Below the pieces are notes generated by a model. It did not search any database and had not been told where the DNA came from. It worked only from the letters and a program-made list of their open reading frames with translations. A stretch of DNA of 64,000 nucleotides from Acidobacterium capsulatum ATCC 51196 (GTDB taxonomy: Bacteria; Acidobacteriota; Terriglobia; Terriglobales; Acidobacteriaceae), in the NCBI RefSeq assembly GCF_000022565.1, contig NC_012483.1, forward strand, positions 2,666,001 to 2,730,000, read 5' to 3'. A program made the translations under genes and the position numbers. Below, one piece after another: positions 8,666 through 17,298 of the stretch; the first letter of the stretch is position 1; each line of letters opens with the position of its first letter.

Positions 8666-10212
8666 GCGGGCGTCAGCATCTCCTCGGCCTTGCGCCGCGC
8701 CATGTCCGCTGCATCCTTGCCGCGATAGCGCCGGTCTACGGCGTCGGCAGCAATCCAGCCAGACATCATCACCATCGGCATGCCCGGCCCCGGATGCGCC
8801 GCGCCGCCCGCCAGGAAAAGTCCATCCATCAGGCGGCTCGCGTTCGCCGGTTTGAAGGCCCCATTCCAGCGTCCGTGGCTGGCGATGCCATAAATCGCGC
8901 CATTCAGCACCTTGTAGCGGTTGTGAATATCCTCGGGCGTCAGCGCCCGCTCAAACACAATGCGATCTTCAATATCGGTCAGGCCGGCCGTGCGCTTCAG
9001 CTTGTTCAAGATCACCTGCCGGTACTCGGGCAGCATCTTTGACCAGTCCTGCCCGGGCCGCAGATACGGCGCGTGTACCAGAATGTAAAGCGCATCGCCC
9101 CCAGCAGGAGCTGTCGCCGCCTCTGTGCCCGTGGTCGAGGCCAGGTAGCAGGTTGGGTCCGGCGCAGGCACGCCCAGGTCATAGATGTGATGAAACTCCT
9201 CATGCGGATCGCGCGAAAACACAAAGTCATGATGCGCCAGGTGCTCATAGCGCTTGTTCAGGCCCAGGTAGAGCACCACGCCCGAGCACGCCGGCTCATA
9301 CTCGCGCTGGCGATTAAACTTCTCGGCCACCTTGCCGCCGAGCAGCTCGCGATACGTGCGCACCGCATCTTCGTTCGACACCACGGCGTCGCAGGCAAAT
9401 GTTTCGCCCTCTGCCGTCACCAGTCCGGTGACTTTGCCATTCGCCGTCACCAGCCGCTCCACTTCGGTGGACGTCCTGTACTCCACGCCCAGCTCGCTCC
9501 CCAGCCGCGTCAGCGCTTCCGGCACGGCGCGCGTGCCACCCATCGGATACCAGATGCCCTCCTCCGACTGCATGTGCCCGATCGCGCAAAGAATCGCCGG
9601 CGACGCATCGGGCGACGAGCCGACATACTGCGTGTAGTGGTCCAGCATCTGTGCCACGCGCCCGTCCGGAATAAACTCGCGGATCGTGCCGCCCACCGTC
9701 TGCCCCAGCCGCATGCGCATCACATCGCGCAGCACTGAAAGCTGAAACGCTCCGCCAATCTCAAAGGTGTCGCGCATCGAGCCCACTGAACGCCAGAAAA
9801 AGAAGCGGTCCGAGATGGCATGCAGTTGCTCTGAAAGTTCCATGAACTCGCGGAATCTTCCACCCATGCCGGGCCGCAGCGCATCGAGTGAGGCAGCCAT
9901 CTCCGCATTGTCGTGCTTCAGATCCAGTACCAGCCCGTCATCAAAAAAGCAGCGCCACTGCGGATCCAGCCGCACCATCTTCACATAGTCATCCAGGTCG
10001 CGCCCCGCCTCCGCAAAGATGCGGCGCAGCACCGATGGGCGCAGCAGAATCGTCGGGCCCATATCAAAGCGGAACCCATCTTCCGCCAGCACGGCCGCCT
10101 TGCCGCCCAGCCAGGAGTTCTTCTCAAAGACGGTGACCTTGTAGCCCCGCGCGGCGAGTGTGGCCGCGGCAGACAGCCCTCCCAGTCCTGATCCAATCAC
10201 TGCGACGTTCAT
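8662..10212 (-). CDS. CrtI/CrtN-CrtP family carotenoid desaturase or oxidase (second copy)
   Basis: This FAD-dependent enzyme of 516 residues has the dinucleotide motif VIGSGLGGLSAAATLAARG at its very N-terminus and the C-terminal FLAGGAAHPGPGMPMVM signature of the phytoene desaturase family. The start at 10212 was chosen because the Rossmann motif then begins at residue 3 and the ATG overlaps the aldehyde dehydrogenase stop as ATGA. A second desaturase-like gene lies upstream in the same operon. By analogy with CrtN/CrtP pairs, one copy may desaturate and the other oxidise a terminal methyl group; which is which cannot be told here. Confidence 0.85.
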   Translation of the reverse strand: MNVAVIGSGLGGLSAAATLAARGYKVTVFEKNSWLGGKAAVLAEDGFRFDMGPTILLRPSVLRRIFAEAGRDLDDYVKMVRLDPQWRCFFDDGLVLDLKHDNAEMAASLDALRPGMGGRFREFMELSEQLHAISDRFFFWRSVGSMRDTFEIGGAFQLSVLRDVMRMRLGQTVGGTIREFIPDGRVAQMLDHYTQYVGSSPDASPAILCAIGHMQSEEGIWYPMGGTRAVPEALTRLGSELGVEYRTSTEVERLVTANGKVTGLVTAEGETFACDAVVSNEDAVRTYRELLGGKVAEKFNRQREYEPACSGVVLYLGLNKRYEHLAHHDFVFSRDPHEEFHHIYDLGVPAPDPTCYLASTTGTEAATAPAGGDALYILVHAPYLRPGQDWSKMLPEYRQVILNKLKRTAGLTDIEDRIVFERALTPEDIHNRYKVLNGAIYGIASHGRWNGAFKPANASRLMDGLFLAGGAAHPGPGMPMVMMSGWIAADAVDRRYRGKDAADMARRKAEEMLTPA

Positions 10213-11717
10213 GCAATTCTCCTTGCGCTGTTCTGTTTCCATTTGCGCCCGGCGGCGATGAGCTGCTTCAGGCTTGCGGGCCAGTTCTTCCAGCCGCCGT
10301 GGCAAAGCCTGGCCCAAGCGGCAAAGAGCGCGGCGTCATCGCCGCTCACCGGGCGGTAGGCAAGATTGCTCCGCACACGGTTACAAATTACCGTTTGCAC
10401 GGCGGTCATCTCCAGCAGACCCTCCGGCCCGCGGGTTACGCCAAATCCACTCTGTCCGCGCCCGCCAAAAGAGACGCGCGGGTCCGCAGTCGACACAATC
10501 ACATCATTCAGCAGCACCGTCCCGCAATCCAGATCCGCGGCCAGCGTCATTCCATGGCGCTCCGGTCCAAAGATGGCGGCGGTGAGCTGATAGCGGCAGG
10601 CGCGATGCATCTGCACAGCCGTCTCCACTGATCCAAAAGTGAGAATGCTCAGCACCGGCGCAAAAATCTCCATGCACGCCACCGTCATCGCTGGCGTCAC
10701 CTCGGCCAGCAGCGTGGGGCCGCAAAGCAGTCCCTCCCCGCTGGCCGCAGCATCGCGCAGCCCATCCATCAGCATCTTCGCGCCAAACAGCGTCGCCTCT
10801 TGCACGGCATCGAGCAGGAGTGCTCGCGTCGCGGCGGGCAAGGTCACCGGCTGCATCTCTGCCAGGCGCTTCACCAGCGCCTGCGTCAATGCGGGTGCCA
10901 CGCTTTCGGCTACCAGCACGCGCCGCGTTGCCATGCAGGTGCAGGACCCATTCAGCCGCAGCCCAAAGGCCACCGCATCGGCCGCGCGCTCTACATCCGC
11001 GCCCTCCAGCACAAACACCGCATCGCAGCCCGACAGCTCCATCACCGAGGGCGTCTGCTTGTCGGCAAGCTGGTGCATCACCGCTTGTCCTGTCTTCCCT
11101 GAGCCAGTCACAAACACCTTGTCCACGCCCGCCCGCATCGCCTCCTGCGCTTCGTGAAGACGCTCCGGCAAAACCTGCAGCAGATGTTCCTCCAGTCCGC
11201 ACGCCAGCAGCATGGCTCGCAGCGCATGCGCCGGCGCGCCCGTCTCAGGAGCCGGCTTCCAAAGCACCGCATTGCCAGCCACCAACGCCTGCAGCGCCTG
11301 CACGCCCGGCAGCAGCAGGGGGTAATTCGCCGGCGCAACAATCAGCACCACACCGAGCGGCAGGCGATGCGTCTCCACCGCATTGCCCCACAGCCATACC
11401 GGACGCCCGCGCGAAGACTCGCGTCGTGGAGCCAGCAACCGCTCCGCTGCAACCTCCAGGTAGCGGCATGCTTCGGCCAGCGGCAAAACCTCCGCCGTCA
11501 GCGTCTCTGCAAGATTGCGCTGCAACGCTCCCGGCAAATGCTGCGGAACGGTGGCCGCCAGATCCTCCGCGCCCGAGGCAATTTCGCGGCGCAGCGCTCG
11601 CACCACGCGCAGCCGCGAGCGCACCGGCGTTTGCCGCCACCGTTGCTGCGCCGAGCGCATGGTGGCCAGCAGCCGTTCTGTGACAGCCGTCTGTGCGGAA
11701 TGGCCGGCGGCGTGCAT
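10209..11717 (-). CDS. aldehyde dehydrogenase family protein, carotenoid-aldehyde type
   Basis: This NAD(P)-dependent aldehyde dehydrogenase of about 502 residues has the substrate channel block IVAPANYPLLLPG, the nucleotide loop FVTGSGKTG, the general base Glu in VMELSGCDAV, and the nucleophile region NGSCTCMATRR in which a Cys sits at the expected place. It lies between the two carotenoid desaturases and overlaps the downstream one. Such a dehydrogenase (AldH/CrtNc) oxidises diapocarotenoid aldehydes to acids before glycosylation. That role is inferred from position. The start at 11717 lies 7 bases past the upstream stop. Confidence 0.82.
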   Translation of the reverse strand: MHAAGHSAQTAVTERLLATMRSAQQRWRQTPVRSRLRVVRALRREIASGAEDLAATVPQHLPGALQRNLAETLTAEVLPLAEACRYLEVAAERLLAPRRESSRGRPVWLWGNAVETHRLPLGVVLIVAPANYPLLLPGVQALQALVAGNAVLWKPAPETGAPAHALRAMLLACGLEEHLLQVLPERLHEAQEAMRAGVDKVFVTGSGKTGQAVMHQLADKQTPSVMELSGCDAVFVLEGADVERAADAVAFGLRLNGSCTCMATRRVLVAESVAPALTQALVKRLAEMQPVTLPAATRALLLDAVQEATLFGAKMLMDGLRDAAASGEGLLCGPTLLAEVTPAMTVACMEIFAPVLSILTFGSVETAVQMHRACRYQLTAAIFGPERHGMTLAADLDCGTVLLNDVIVSTADPRVSFGGRGQSGFGVTRGPEGLLEMTAVQTVICNRVRSNLAYRPVSGDDAALFAAWARLCHGGWKNWPASLKQLIAAGRKWKQNSARRIA

Positions 11718-11724
11718 GATGGGC

Positions 11725-13272
11725 CTAAGAATACGCTTCTGCCACCGTGTTTTGCCGCAACGATGGCACGGCCTCCCACTGCGGCTCGACCTTCAGGTCT
11801 TCGAGCAGCAGCCGCGAGGTGATGCGCGCCGACTCAAAGATCACCGGCAACCCGCTGCCCGGATGCGTGCCTCCACCCACCAGGTACACACTGTCCAGGT
11901 CCTCAAAGCGGTTGTGCGGTCTCAGGTGCAGCATCTGGTCCAGGCTGTGTGCCATGCTGAAGGTCGCCCCGCGATGCAGCGCAAACTCGCTGCCCCACGT
12001 GCGAGGCGTGTGCCGCCGCTCCACGCGAATTCGCTTCTCCACGTCATCGATTCCAATCCGCGCAAGTTGTTGCAGCGCGAGTTCACGAAAGCGCGGCTCT
12101 TCCTTCTTCCAGTCCACATTCGGATGCTCGTGCGTCACCGGCAGCAGCACATACAGCGTGCTCATGCCCTCTGGTGCCAGCGTCGCATCTGTAATACACG
12201 CATTCTGCACATAGAACGAAGGATCATCCGACAACCGGTGCAGCTTCTCAATGTCCTCTAGATTCTGCCGGTAATCCTCTGAGAGATAGATCGTGTGATG
12301 TGCCGCGTGATCGTAGCGGCCCTCAATGCCCAGGTACATCATGAACGTCGAGCAGGAGTAGCGCTTCGACTCAATGCGCTCATCCGTCCACTTGCGGCGC
12401 AGCTTGTTCGGAACCATCCGGCGCATCGCCTCGGCAAACTCCGCATTCACCACCACCGCATCGGCGCGCAGCCGCCGGGTTGCTGTGCGCAGGCCGACGG
12501 CCTTCCTGTTCTCAAATAGAATCTCCTCCACCGGCTCATCCAGCAGAATCTTCGCGCCCAGGTCCTGCGCCACGCGCGCCATCGCTTCCGTCACCGCACC
12601 GCAGCCGCCCATCGGGTGAAACACCCCATGCTCATACTCAAGAAACGACAAAATGCTGAACAGACTCGGGCATGAAAAAGGCGACATGCCTAAGTACTTA
12701 GACTGAAAGCTGAAACCCAGCCGGATACGCTCGTCGGAAAAGAAGCTGCGCAAGTCATCGTCAAGAGAGCGCCACGGACGCAGCAGCGGCAGCAGCTTCA
12801 GCATCCCAGGCCGCGCCAGATCCTTCCAGCTCTCAAAAGGCGACTCAAGGCAGGGAATAAACCGCTCCAGCTTCTCGCGGTTCTCCTTCAAAAAGTCCCG
12901 AAACCGCACCGCATCTCCAGGCGACAGCGCGGCAATTGCCTTTTCCATCTTTTCGATGTCAGGCGTCGCCAGCAGCTCGCCTCCTGAGCCAAAGACCAGC
13001 CGGTATTGTGGATCGAGCCTCTTCATCTCGACCTCATCGTCGAGATTGCGCCCAGCCGCTGCAAAAATCTCCCGCAGAATCCGCGGATAAAGAAAGAACG
13101 TCGGCCCGGTATCAAACCGGAAGCCATCCGCGTGAATTGTCGAAGTGCGGCCACCCACGCTCGGCCGCTTTTCCACCACCGTAACTTCCACGCCCGATTT
13201 TGCCAGCAGAATAGCCGCAGCCAGTCCTCCGGGGCCCGCTCCAACTATGACGACATGACTGGTCCGTTTCAT
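11725..13272 (-). CDS. CrtI/CrtN family carotenoid desaturase (first gene of the operon)
   Basis: This 515-residue FAD enzyme has VIVGAGPGGLAAAILLAKSG at the N-terminus, the GGRTSTIHADGFRFDTGPTF block, and the C-terminal YLVGGGTHPGSGLP signature. It would dehydrogenate a linear C30 or C40 polyene at the membrane. The start at 13272 was chosen because it places the FAD motif at residue 7; the open frame extends to 13356 without conserved sequence. It begins the leftward carotenoid operon. No phytoene or dehydrosqualene synthase gene is in the window, so the precursor must come from elsewhere in the genome. Confidence 0.87.
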   Translation of the reverse strand: MKRTSHVVIVGAGPGGLAAAILLAKSGVEVTVVEKRPSVGGRTSTIHADGFRFDTGPTFFLYPRILREIFAAAGRNLDDEVEMKRLDPQYRLVFGSGGELLATPDIEKMEKAIAALSPGDAVRFRDFLKENREKLERFIPCLESPFESWKDLARPGMLKLLPLLRPWRSLDDDLRSFFSDERIRLGFSFQSKYLGMSPFSCPSLFSILSFLEYEHGVFHPMGGCGAVTEAMARVAQDLGAKILLDEPVEEILFENRKAVGLRTATRRLRADAVVVNAEFAEAMRRMVPNKLRRKWTDERIESKRYSCSTFMMYLGIEGRYDHAAHHTIYLSEDYRQNLEDIEKLHRLSDDPSFYVQNACITDATLAPEGMSTLYVLLPVTHEHPNVDWKKEEPRFRELALQQLARIGIDDVEKRIRVERRHTPRTWGSEFALHRGATFSMAHSLDQMLHLRPHNRFEDLDSVYLVGGGTHPGSGLPVIFESARITSRLLLEDLKVEPQWEAVPSLRQNTVAEAYS

Positions 13273-13576
13273 CGAAAAATCCTGATCTCTCTCTGGTCTC
13301 TCATATGCTCGAAGAAATCTCTTCTCAGCTTTGCAGAGCCATTCACTCGCATCCACTGCGTATTTTCAGAATTTCCGCAGGACTGCCCGCAAGATAACTC
13401 CGTTTTTACTGTTACGAAAGTCAGATTTTTCAGCGATAGAAAGCGCAATCTGCTGCCAGCTAAGTCAGAGTAGCGGAGAACAGGCGCGGTATTGCCCGCG
13501 CCTCCTAAGATCGTTTGGGTGGGATGGAAAATTCGGGCAGGAAGTAAAAAATCAGAGGAACGGCGCGGCACGGAAG
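13273..13576 (-). promoter_or_regulatory. gap upstream of the carotenoid operon
   Basis: This 304-base gap separates the symporter stop from the first carotenoid gene, both leftward. It is locally AT-richer than its surroundings (13370-13450) and must hold the operon promoter, but I could not find a pair of hexamers I would defend. A GGCGCGG/CCGCGCC stem near 13480-13501 may terminate the symporter transcript, although it lacks a good U-run. Confidence 0.3.
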
Positions 13577-15022
13577 TTACTCCGCGCCAGCCTCTTGAAG
13601 AAATGGCGCAAGTTGCTCGGCGCTGGGTTTCGGTGTCACTGCGCTCACCACGACCAGGCAGAGAACCGCGCTCGCCAGCGCAGGAAAAATGGCATCCAGA
13701 TGCGCCAGTCCGGCTGGCAGATACGGGTGCAGCCACCGCGAATCCCAGCCCACCGTCACAACCGTTCCAGCCGCAATCGCAGACACGGCTCCGGCGCTGG
13801 TCGCGCGTTTGGAGTAGAACGCCGCCAGAATCACCGGCGTCAGCGCTGCCGCGTACACCGTGTAAGCGTAAAGCGTCTCCTTCAAAACCGATTGCGTTCC
13901 CATCGCCTGATACAACGACCAGATTCCCAGCAGCGCCACCATCGACCGCGAAACCAGCAGCACTGTCCGGTTCGAGGCATTCGGTGCAATGTAGCGCACA
14001 AATACGTCGTTCACCAGGTTGGTCGCCGGTGAAAACAGGTAGTTATTCGCGGTCGAGATAATCTTCGCAAACACTGACCCCACCAGCAGCGAGCCCAGCA
14101 GCGCCGGCACGCCATGCAGCCCCACATAAGCGATAATCTCGCGCGGGCGATGCGATACCTCGCCGTGCGGAAACATCACCGAGCCAAACACCGCCAGCGC
14201 CACAATGATCGTTTCCAATATGACGGTGCCAATGATCCAGCCCACCACCGCCACGCGCGCATCCCGTTCTGACTTGGCGGAGAAAAACTTCTGATACATC
14301 GACTGATTGCCCAGCATCAGCAGCATGGTCGGTAGCGCCAGCTCCATCGCCCACACCCAGCCCGAATCGCCAAACACCGTGAAGTGCGACGCCGGCAGCG
14401 AATGCGTCACCACATGCCATCCTCCCACCGCATGCAGCACAAAAAACGTGGCGACTATCAGCGTGAAGGTCGCCAGCAGCCCAATCACCACATCCATGTA
14501 GGCCACTGAAGCCATACCGGCAATCGCCGTGAACACAATCACAAACGCCGTGATGATGTAGCGTCCCAGCGTGGCGCTGATCGCCGGAAAAATCAGGTGC
14601 AGAATATCTCCGCCGCCAATGATCTGGTAGCTCGTGATGGCCGTATACGCAAACAGCACCGCAATCACGCCCAGCACGCGCGCCGTCTGGTTGTAGCGGG
14701 CCTCCAGCAGATCAGGAATCGTGAACTGCGCGAAGCGCCGCGCGCGCGGAGCAATGAAGTAGATCAGCAGCAGGCCCAGCCATCCTCCGGCCGCCTGCCA
14801 CAGCGCCACAAAGCCATGCTCGTAGGCGTTCTCCGCGCCGCCCAGCAACGAGCCCGACCCAATCCATGACGACAGCAGCGTAAACACCAGCACAAAGGCC
14901 GGCAGCGAACGGCCCGCCACAAGGTAGTCGGCGCGGGTCTTCACCGTGTGCATGCGCCCCAGCGACACACCCAGCAAAGCAAGCACAATGGCGCCAAGCA
15001 CCACAGCGTACAGAGGAGACAT
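13577..15022 (-). CDS. sodium:solute symporter (SSS family)
   Basis: This 481-residue inner-membrane transporter has about 13 hydrophobic segments. It carries the SSS-family hallmarks near the N-terminus (DYLVAGRSLPAF, then SSWIGSGSLLGGAENAYEHG) and a TIPDLLEARYNQ loop. The family couples sodium to uptake of sugars, amino acids, pantothenate or proline; the substrate is not predictable here. It stands alone, with a short AT-containing leader upstream. Length is typical of the family. Confidence 0.9.
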   Translation of the reverse strand: MSPLYAVVLGAIVLALLGVSLGRMHTVKTRADYLVAGRSLPAFVLVFTLLSSWIGSGSLLGGAENAYEHGFVALWQAAGGWLGLLLIYFIAPRARRFAQFTIPDLLEARYNQTARVLGVIAVLFAYTAITSYQIIGGGDILHLIFPAISATLGRYIITAFVIVFTAIAGMASVAYMDVVIGLLATFTLIVATFFVLHAVGGWHVVTHSLPASHFTVFGDSGWVWAMELALPTMLLMLGNQSMYQKFFSAKSERDARVAVVGWIIGTVILETIIVALAVFGSVMFPHGEVSHRPREIIAYVGLHGVPALLGSLLVGSVFAKIISTANNYLFSPATNLVNDVFVRYIAPNASNRTVLLVSRSMVALLGIWSLYQAMGTQSVLKETLYAYTVYAAALTPVILAAFYSKRATSAGAVSAIAAGTVVTVGWDSRWLHPYLPAGLAHLDAIFPALASAVLCLVVVSAVTPKPSAEQLAPFLQEAGAE

Positions 15023-15096
15023 ACAACACCCTTAATTTCAGGAAAGGTAAGCGTCAGTGTACGGGGAGAAGCGCCTGCTTGTCAGGCCATCCATGC

Positions 15097-15435
15097 TCAG
15101 GCCTGGGCCGTGAGAAAGCGCCGCAGCAACGGCAGCAGCAGCGACTCCAGCTCTTTCACACTCATTCCTGTCATGCGCACCAGCTTCTCGCGCGACTGCA
15201 GGCCGCGAATAATCTCGAGCGACGAACCCGGCAGATCCAGTTGCCGCGCCAAAAAGTCGAGCAACTCTTCATTCGCCCGTCCATCGATCGGCGGCGCATG
15301 CAGCGCAACCCGCAGCATTGTCTGGCCTTCTTTTTCGAGCACGCCCTGAAAGGACGAACGGCTCGCGCGGGGCGTCACGCGCACCGCCAGCACCGCACCC
15401 GTGGGCGTCTCGCGCACCAGGCCCGCCGGAATCAT
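15097..15435 (-). CDS. YggU/DUF167 family protein
   Basis: This small protein of about 112 residues has the DUF167 core VRVTPRASRSSFQG and the signature APPIDGRANEELLDFLA. Its biochemical role is unknown; in many bacteria it neighbours yggS, as here. The start at 15435 shares one base with the stop of the PLP-protein gene (TGATG), so the two are translationally coupled. The C-terminus is longer than in E. coli YggU, ending in a Leu-rich helix. Confidence 0.85.
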   Translation of the reverse strand: MIPAGLVRETPTGAVLAVRVTPRASRSSFQGVLEKEGQTMLRVALHAPPIDGRANEELLDFLARQLDLPGSSLEIIRGLQSREKLVRMTGMSVKELESLLLPLLRRFLTAQA

Positions 15436-16166
15436 CAGCGCATCTCCCGCTTGCCAAACAGCGCCGTGCCAATGCGAACGCAAGTGGAGCCTTCCTCAAT
15501 CGCAATCGCAAAGTCGCCCGACATGCCCATCGAAAGCTCTTCAAAGTTCAAGCGTGGATACGCGGCGCTCCACGCATCCCGCAGCTTGCGTAGCCGCCGG
15601 AAGCAGTCGCGCGTCCCCGTCTCGCCGCCGGTCAGCGGCGCCACCGTCATCAGGCCGCGCATCTTGAGTGCGGTTAGCTCCGGCAGCCGCTCCAGCAGCG
15701 TGCGTGTCTCTTCGCTTTCCGGACTCAGCCCCGTCTTGGCCTCTTCCTCGCTCAGCTTGATCTCCAGCAGCACCGGCAACGTCTTGCCCAGCCGCGCTGC
15801 GGCATCCTGCAGGCGTTCGGCCAGCCGCAGCGAATCCACCGTATCCACGCCCGCAAAAATCTCCGCCGCCTTGCCTGTCTTGTTCGACTGCAAATGGCCA
15901 ATGAGGTGTACCTCGGCATTCTGAATGCCAAGCTGCTCCAGCTCCTGTGCCTTCTGCTGAAACTCCTGCACGCGATTCTCGCCAAACAGGGTCACGCCCG
16001 CCGCCACCGCTTCCGCAATGGCATCGGCTGGATGCGTCTTGGACACCGCCATCAGTTGCACGCTCTCTCGCGTCCGCCCGGCATGCCGGCAGGCGGCGGC
16101 AATGCTCTCTTCCACCTGCGCGAGCCGGTTAGAAAATGTCTCGCCAGCGACTTCTGAATTCCTCAT
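15435..16166 (-). CDS. yggS: YggS/PLPBP family pyridoxal-phosphate homeostasis protein
   Basis: This 243-residue single-domain alanine-racemase-fold protein binds PLP and helps keep vitamin B6 and amino-acid pools in balance. The PLP lysine lies in MAVSKTHPAD, followed by GENRVQEFQQK and HLIGHLQSNK. The C-terminal SMGMSGDFAIAIEEGSTCVRIG contains the phosphate-binding and R-x-G motifs. It is coupled to yggU downstream. The start at 16166 is the furthest upstream ATG and fits the family length. Confidence 0.93.
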   Translation of the reverse strand: MRNSEVAGETFSNRLAQVEESIAAACRHAGRTRESVQLMAVSKTHPADAIAEAVAAGVTLFGENRVQEFQQKAQELEQLGIQNAEVHLIGHLQSNKTGKAAEIFAGVDTVDSLRLAERLQDAAARLGKTLPVLLEIKLSEEEAKTGLSPESEETRTLLERLPELTALKMRGLMTVAPLTGGETGTRDCFRRLRKLRDAWSAAYPRLNFEELSMGMSGDFAIAIEEGSTCVRIGTALFGKREMR

Positions 16167-16215
16167 GGCTAGATGGATGTTACCGCAATGTATTTCGCTT
16201 CGCGGTGCGCCTGAA

Positions 16216-16947
16216 TTACTCCAGCAACGCCGCCGCCACAGCCGTTGCCGTCATCGCGGCCGTCTCGGCACGCAAAATGCGCGGCCCCAGGCTCACCGCC
16301 TTCCAGCCCTCCGCATCAAAGAGCGCTTCTTCCTCGGCCGTCCATCCACCTTCGGGGCCAACGGCAATTTCAATCTTGGGAATCTCATCGCCAGCCTGTG
16401 CCAGCGCTTCGCCAAGCGCAAAGCGAAACGTGGTCGAGCGCTCCTGCTCGGCCAGCAGAAATCGCAGATGCTCACCGGGCTGCCGCACGGCGGTCTTGAG
16501 CGGCAGCGGTTCGTCAATCTCGGGAATATCGGAGCGCCGCGATTGCTTCGCTGCTTCCCGCGCAATCCGCCGCCAGCGTTCCACACGAGCGGCCGCCGCC
16601 TGCGCCAGGTGCTTCTCCGAGCGCCGTGCAATTACGGGCTGAATGCGCTCCACCCCGAGTTCGGTCGCCTTCTCAATCGCCCACTCCATGCGGTCAAATT
16701 TGAAGACCGCCAGCAGCAGCGTAATCGGCAGCGCCGGATCAGCCTCCACTTCAGCCACCAGGTTAAAGCGCACCGCGTCGCCCGTGATGCCCGCAATCAC
16801 GCCATGCCACACGCGGTCGCCGGCGACAATGTCAAACTCCATGCCCGGCTGCGCGCGCAGCACGCGAATCAGGTGCGAGGCCTGCTCTCCCGTCAGCGAG
16901 GCGGTGGCTTCATCCCACGTATCGGCAATCCATCGGCGTCTTGTCAT
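16216..16947 (-). CDS. rsmE: 16S rRNA (uracil-1498-N3)-methyltransferase RsmE
   Basis: This 243-residue SPOUT-class methyltransferase has the N-terminal PUA-like region (HLIRVLRAQPG) and a C-terminal trefoil-knot with VGPEGGWTAEEE and SLGPRILRAETA, the SAM-binding motifs of RsmE. It methylates U1498 of 16S rRNA using SAM. The start at 16947 (MTRRRWIAD) was preferred to the one six codons upstream because the family begins this way. It is followed 50 bases later by yggS in the same direction. The catalytic family is certain; expression coupling to yggS is inferred. Confidence 0.94.
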   Translation of the reverse strand: MTRRRWIADTWDEATASLTGEQASHLIRVLRAQPGMEFDIVAGDRVWHGVIAGITGDAVRFNLVAEVEADPALPITLLLAVFKFDRMEWAIEKATELGVERIQPVIARRSEKHLAQAAAARVERWRRIAREAAKQSRRSDIPEIDEPLPLKTAVRQPGEHLRFLLAEQERSTTFRFALGEALAQAGDEIPKIEIAVGPEGGWTAEEEALFDAEGWKAVSLGPRILRAETAAMTATAVAAALLE

Positions 16948-16994
16948 ATCTGTATTCTCGCGCACCCGGCACAGGCTTGCGTGGCCGCAAACTA

Positions 16995-17025
16995 CGAAGG
17001 GGGATGCTCATCGCATCCCCCTTCG
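16995..17025 (-). terminator. stem-loop after the Lys/Ala peptide gene
   Basis: A perfect 13-base stem (CGAAGGGGGATGC / GCATCCCCCTTCG) with a five-base loop lies 34 bases downstream of the leftward peptide gene and upstream of rsmE. The leftward U-tract is weak (GTAGTTTG), so its efficiency is uncertain. Confidence 0.65.
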
Positions 17026-17058
17026 TGTTGCCTTTTGTTGCCTTGTACTGCCGGTCGC

Positions 17059-17133
17059 TTACTTCTTCTTAGCGGCCTTCTTCGCTGCCTTCTTGGCGGG
17101 TGCTTTCTTGGCTGCTGCCTTCTTCGTTGCCAT
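17059..17133 (-). CDS. 24-residue Lys/Ala-rich peptide, histone H1 tail-like
   Basis: A 25-codon frame (ATG at 17133, TAA at 17061-17059) encodes only Met, Ala, Thr, Pro and Lys. It opens MATKKAAAKKAPAKK and ends in KKK; 12 of 24 residues are Lys. The composition and KKA/AKK repeats resemble the DNA-binding tails of histone H1-like and AlgP/HU-tail proteins, so nucleic-acid binding is a plausible role. Support for expression is good: a GGGAGA ribosome-binding site nine bases upstream, a near-consensus promoter 60-88 bases upstream, and a strong stem-loop after it. It could be one member of a family of small basic proteins; I cannot confirm homologues. Confidence 0.72.
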   Translation of the reverse strand: MATKKAAAKKAPAKKAAKKAAKKK

Positions 17134-17192
17134 GACTATTCTCCCTTTCGATTTACATCGAAGCTGCAACACAAGTGCTGCAGTTATCCGAA

Positions 17193-17221
17193 TGTATAGA
17201 GTTGCGCAAAAGCGGTGTCAA
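17193..17221 (-). promoter_or_regulatory. near-consensus sigma-70 promoter for the Lys/Ala peptide gene
   Basis: Read leftward, TTGACA (17221-17216) is followed by exactly 17 bases and TATACA (17198-17193). The expected start near 17186 gives a leader of about 50 bases to the ATG at 17133. Confidence 0.75.
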
Positions 17222-17298
17222 GAAAAAAATCGAAAATTATGCGCGAAGTTTTCCCGCCAGGTAACGCCCGCGAACACCGTCCCGCAATCGGACAAAAA

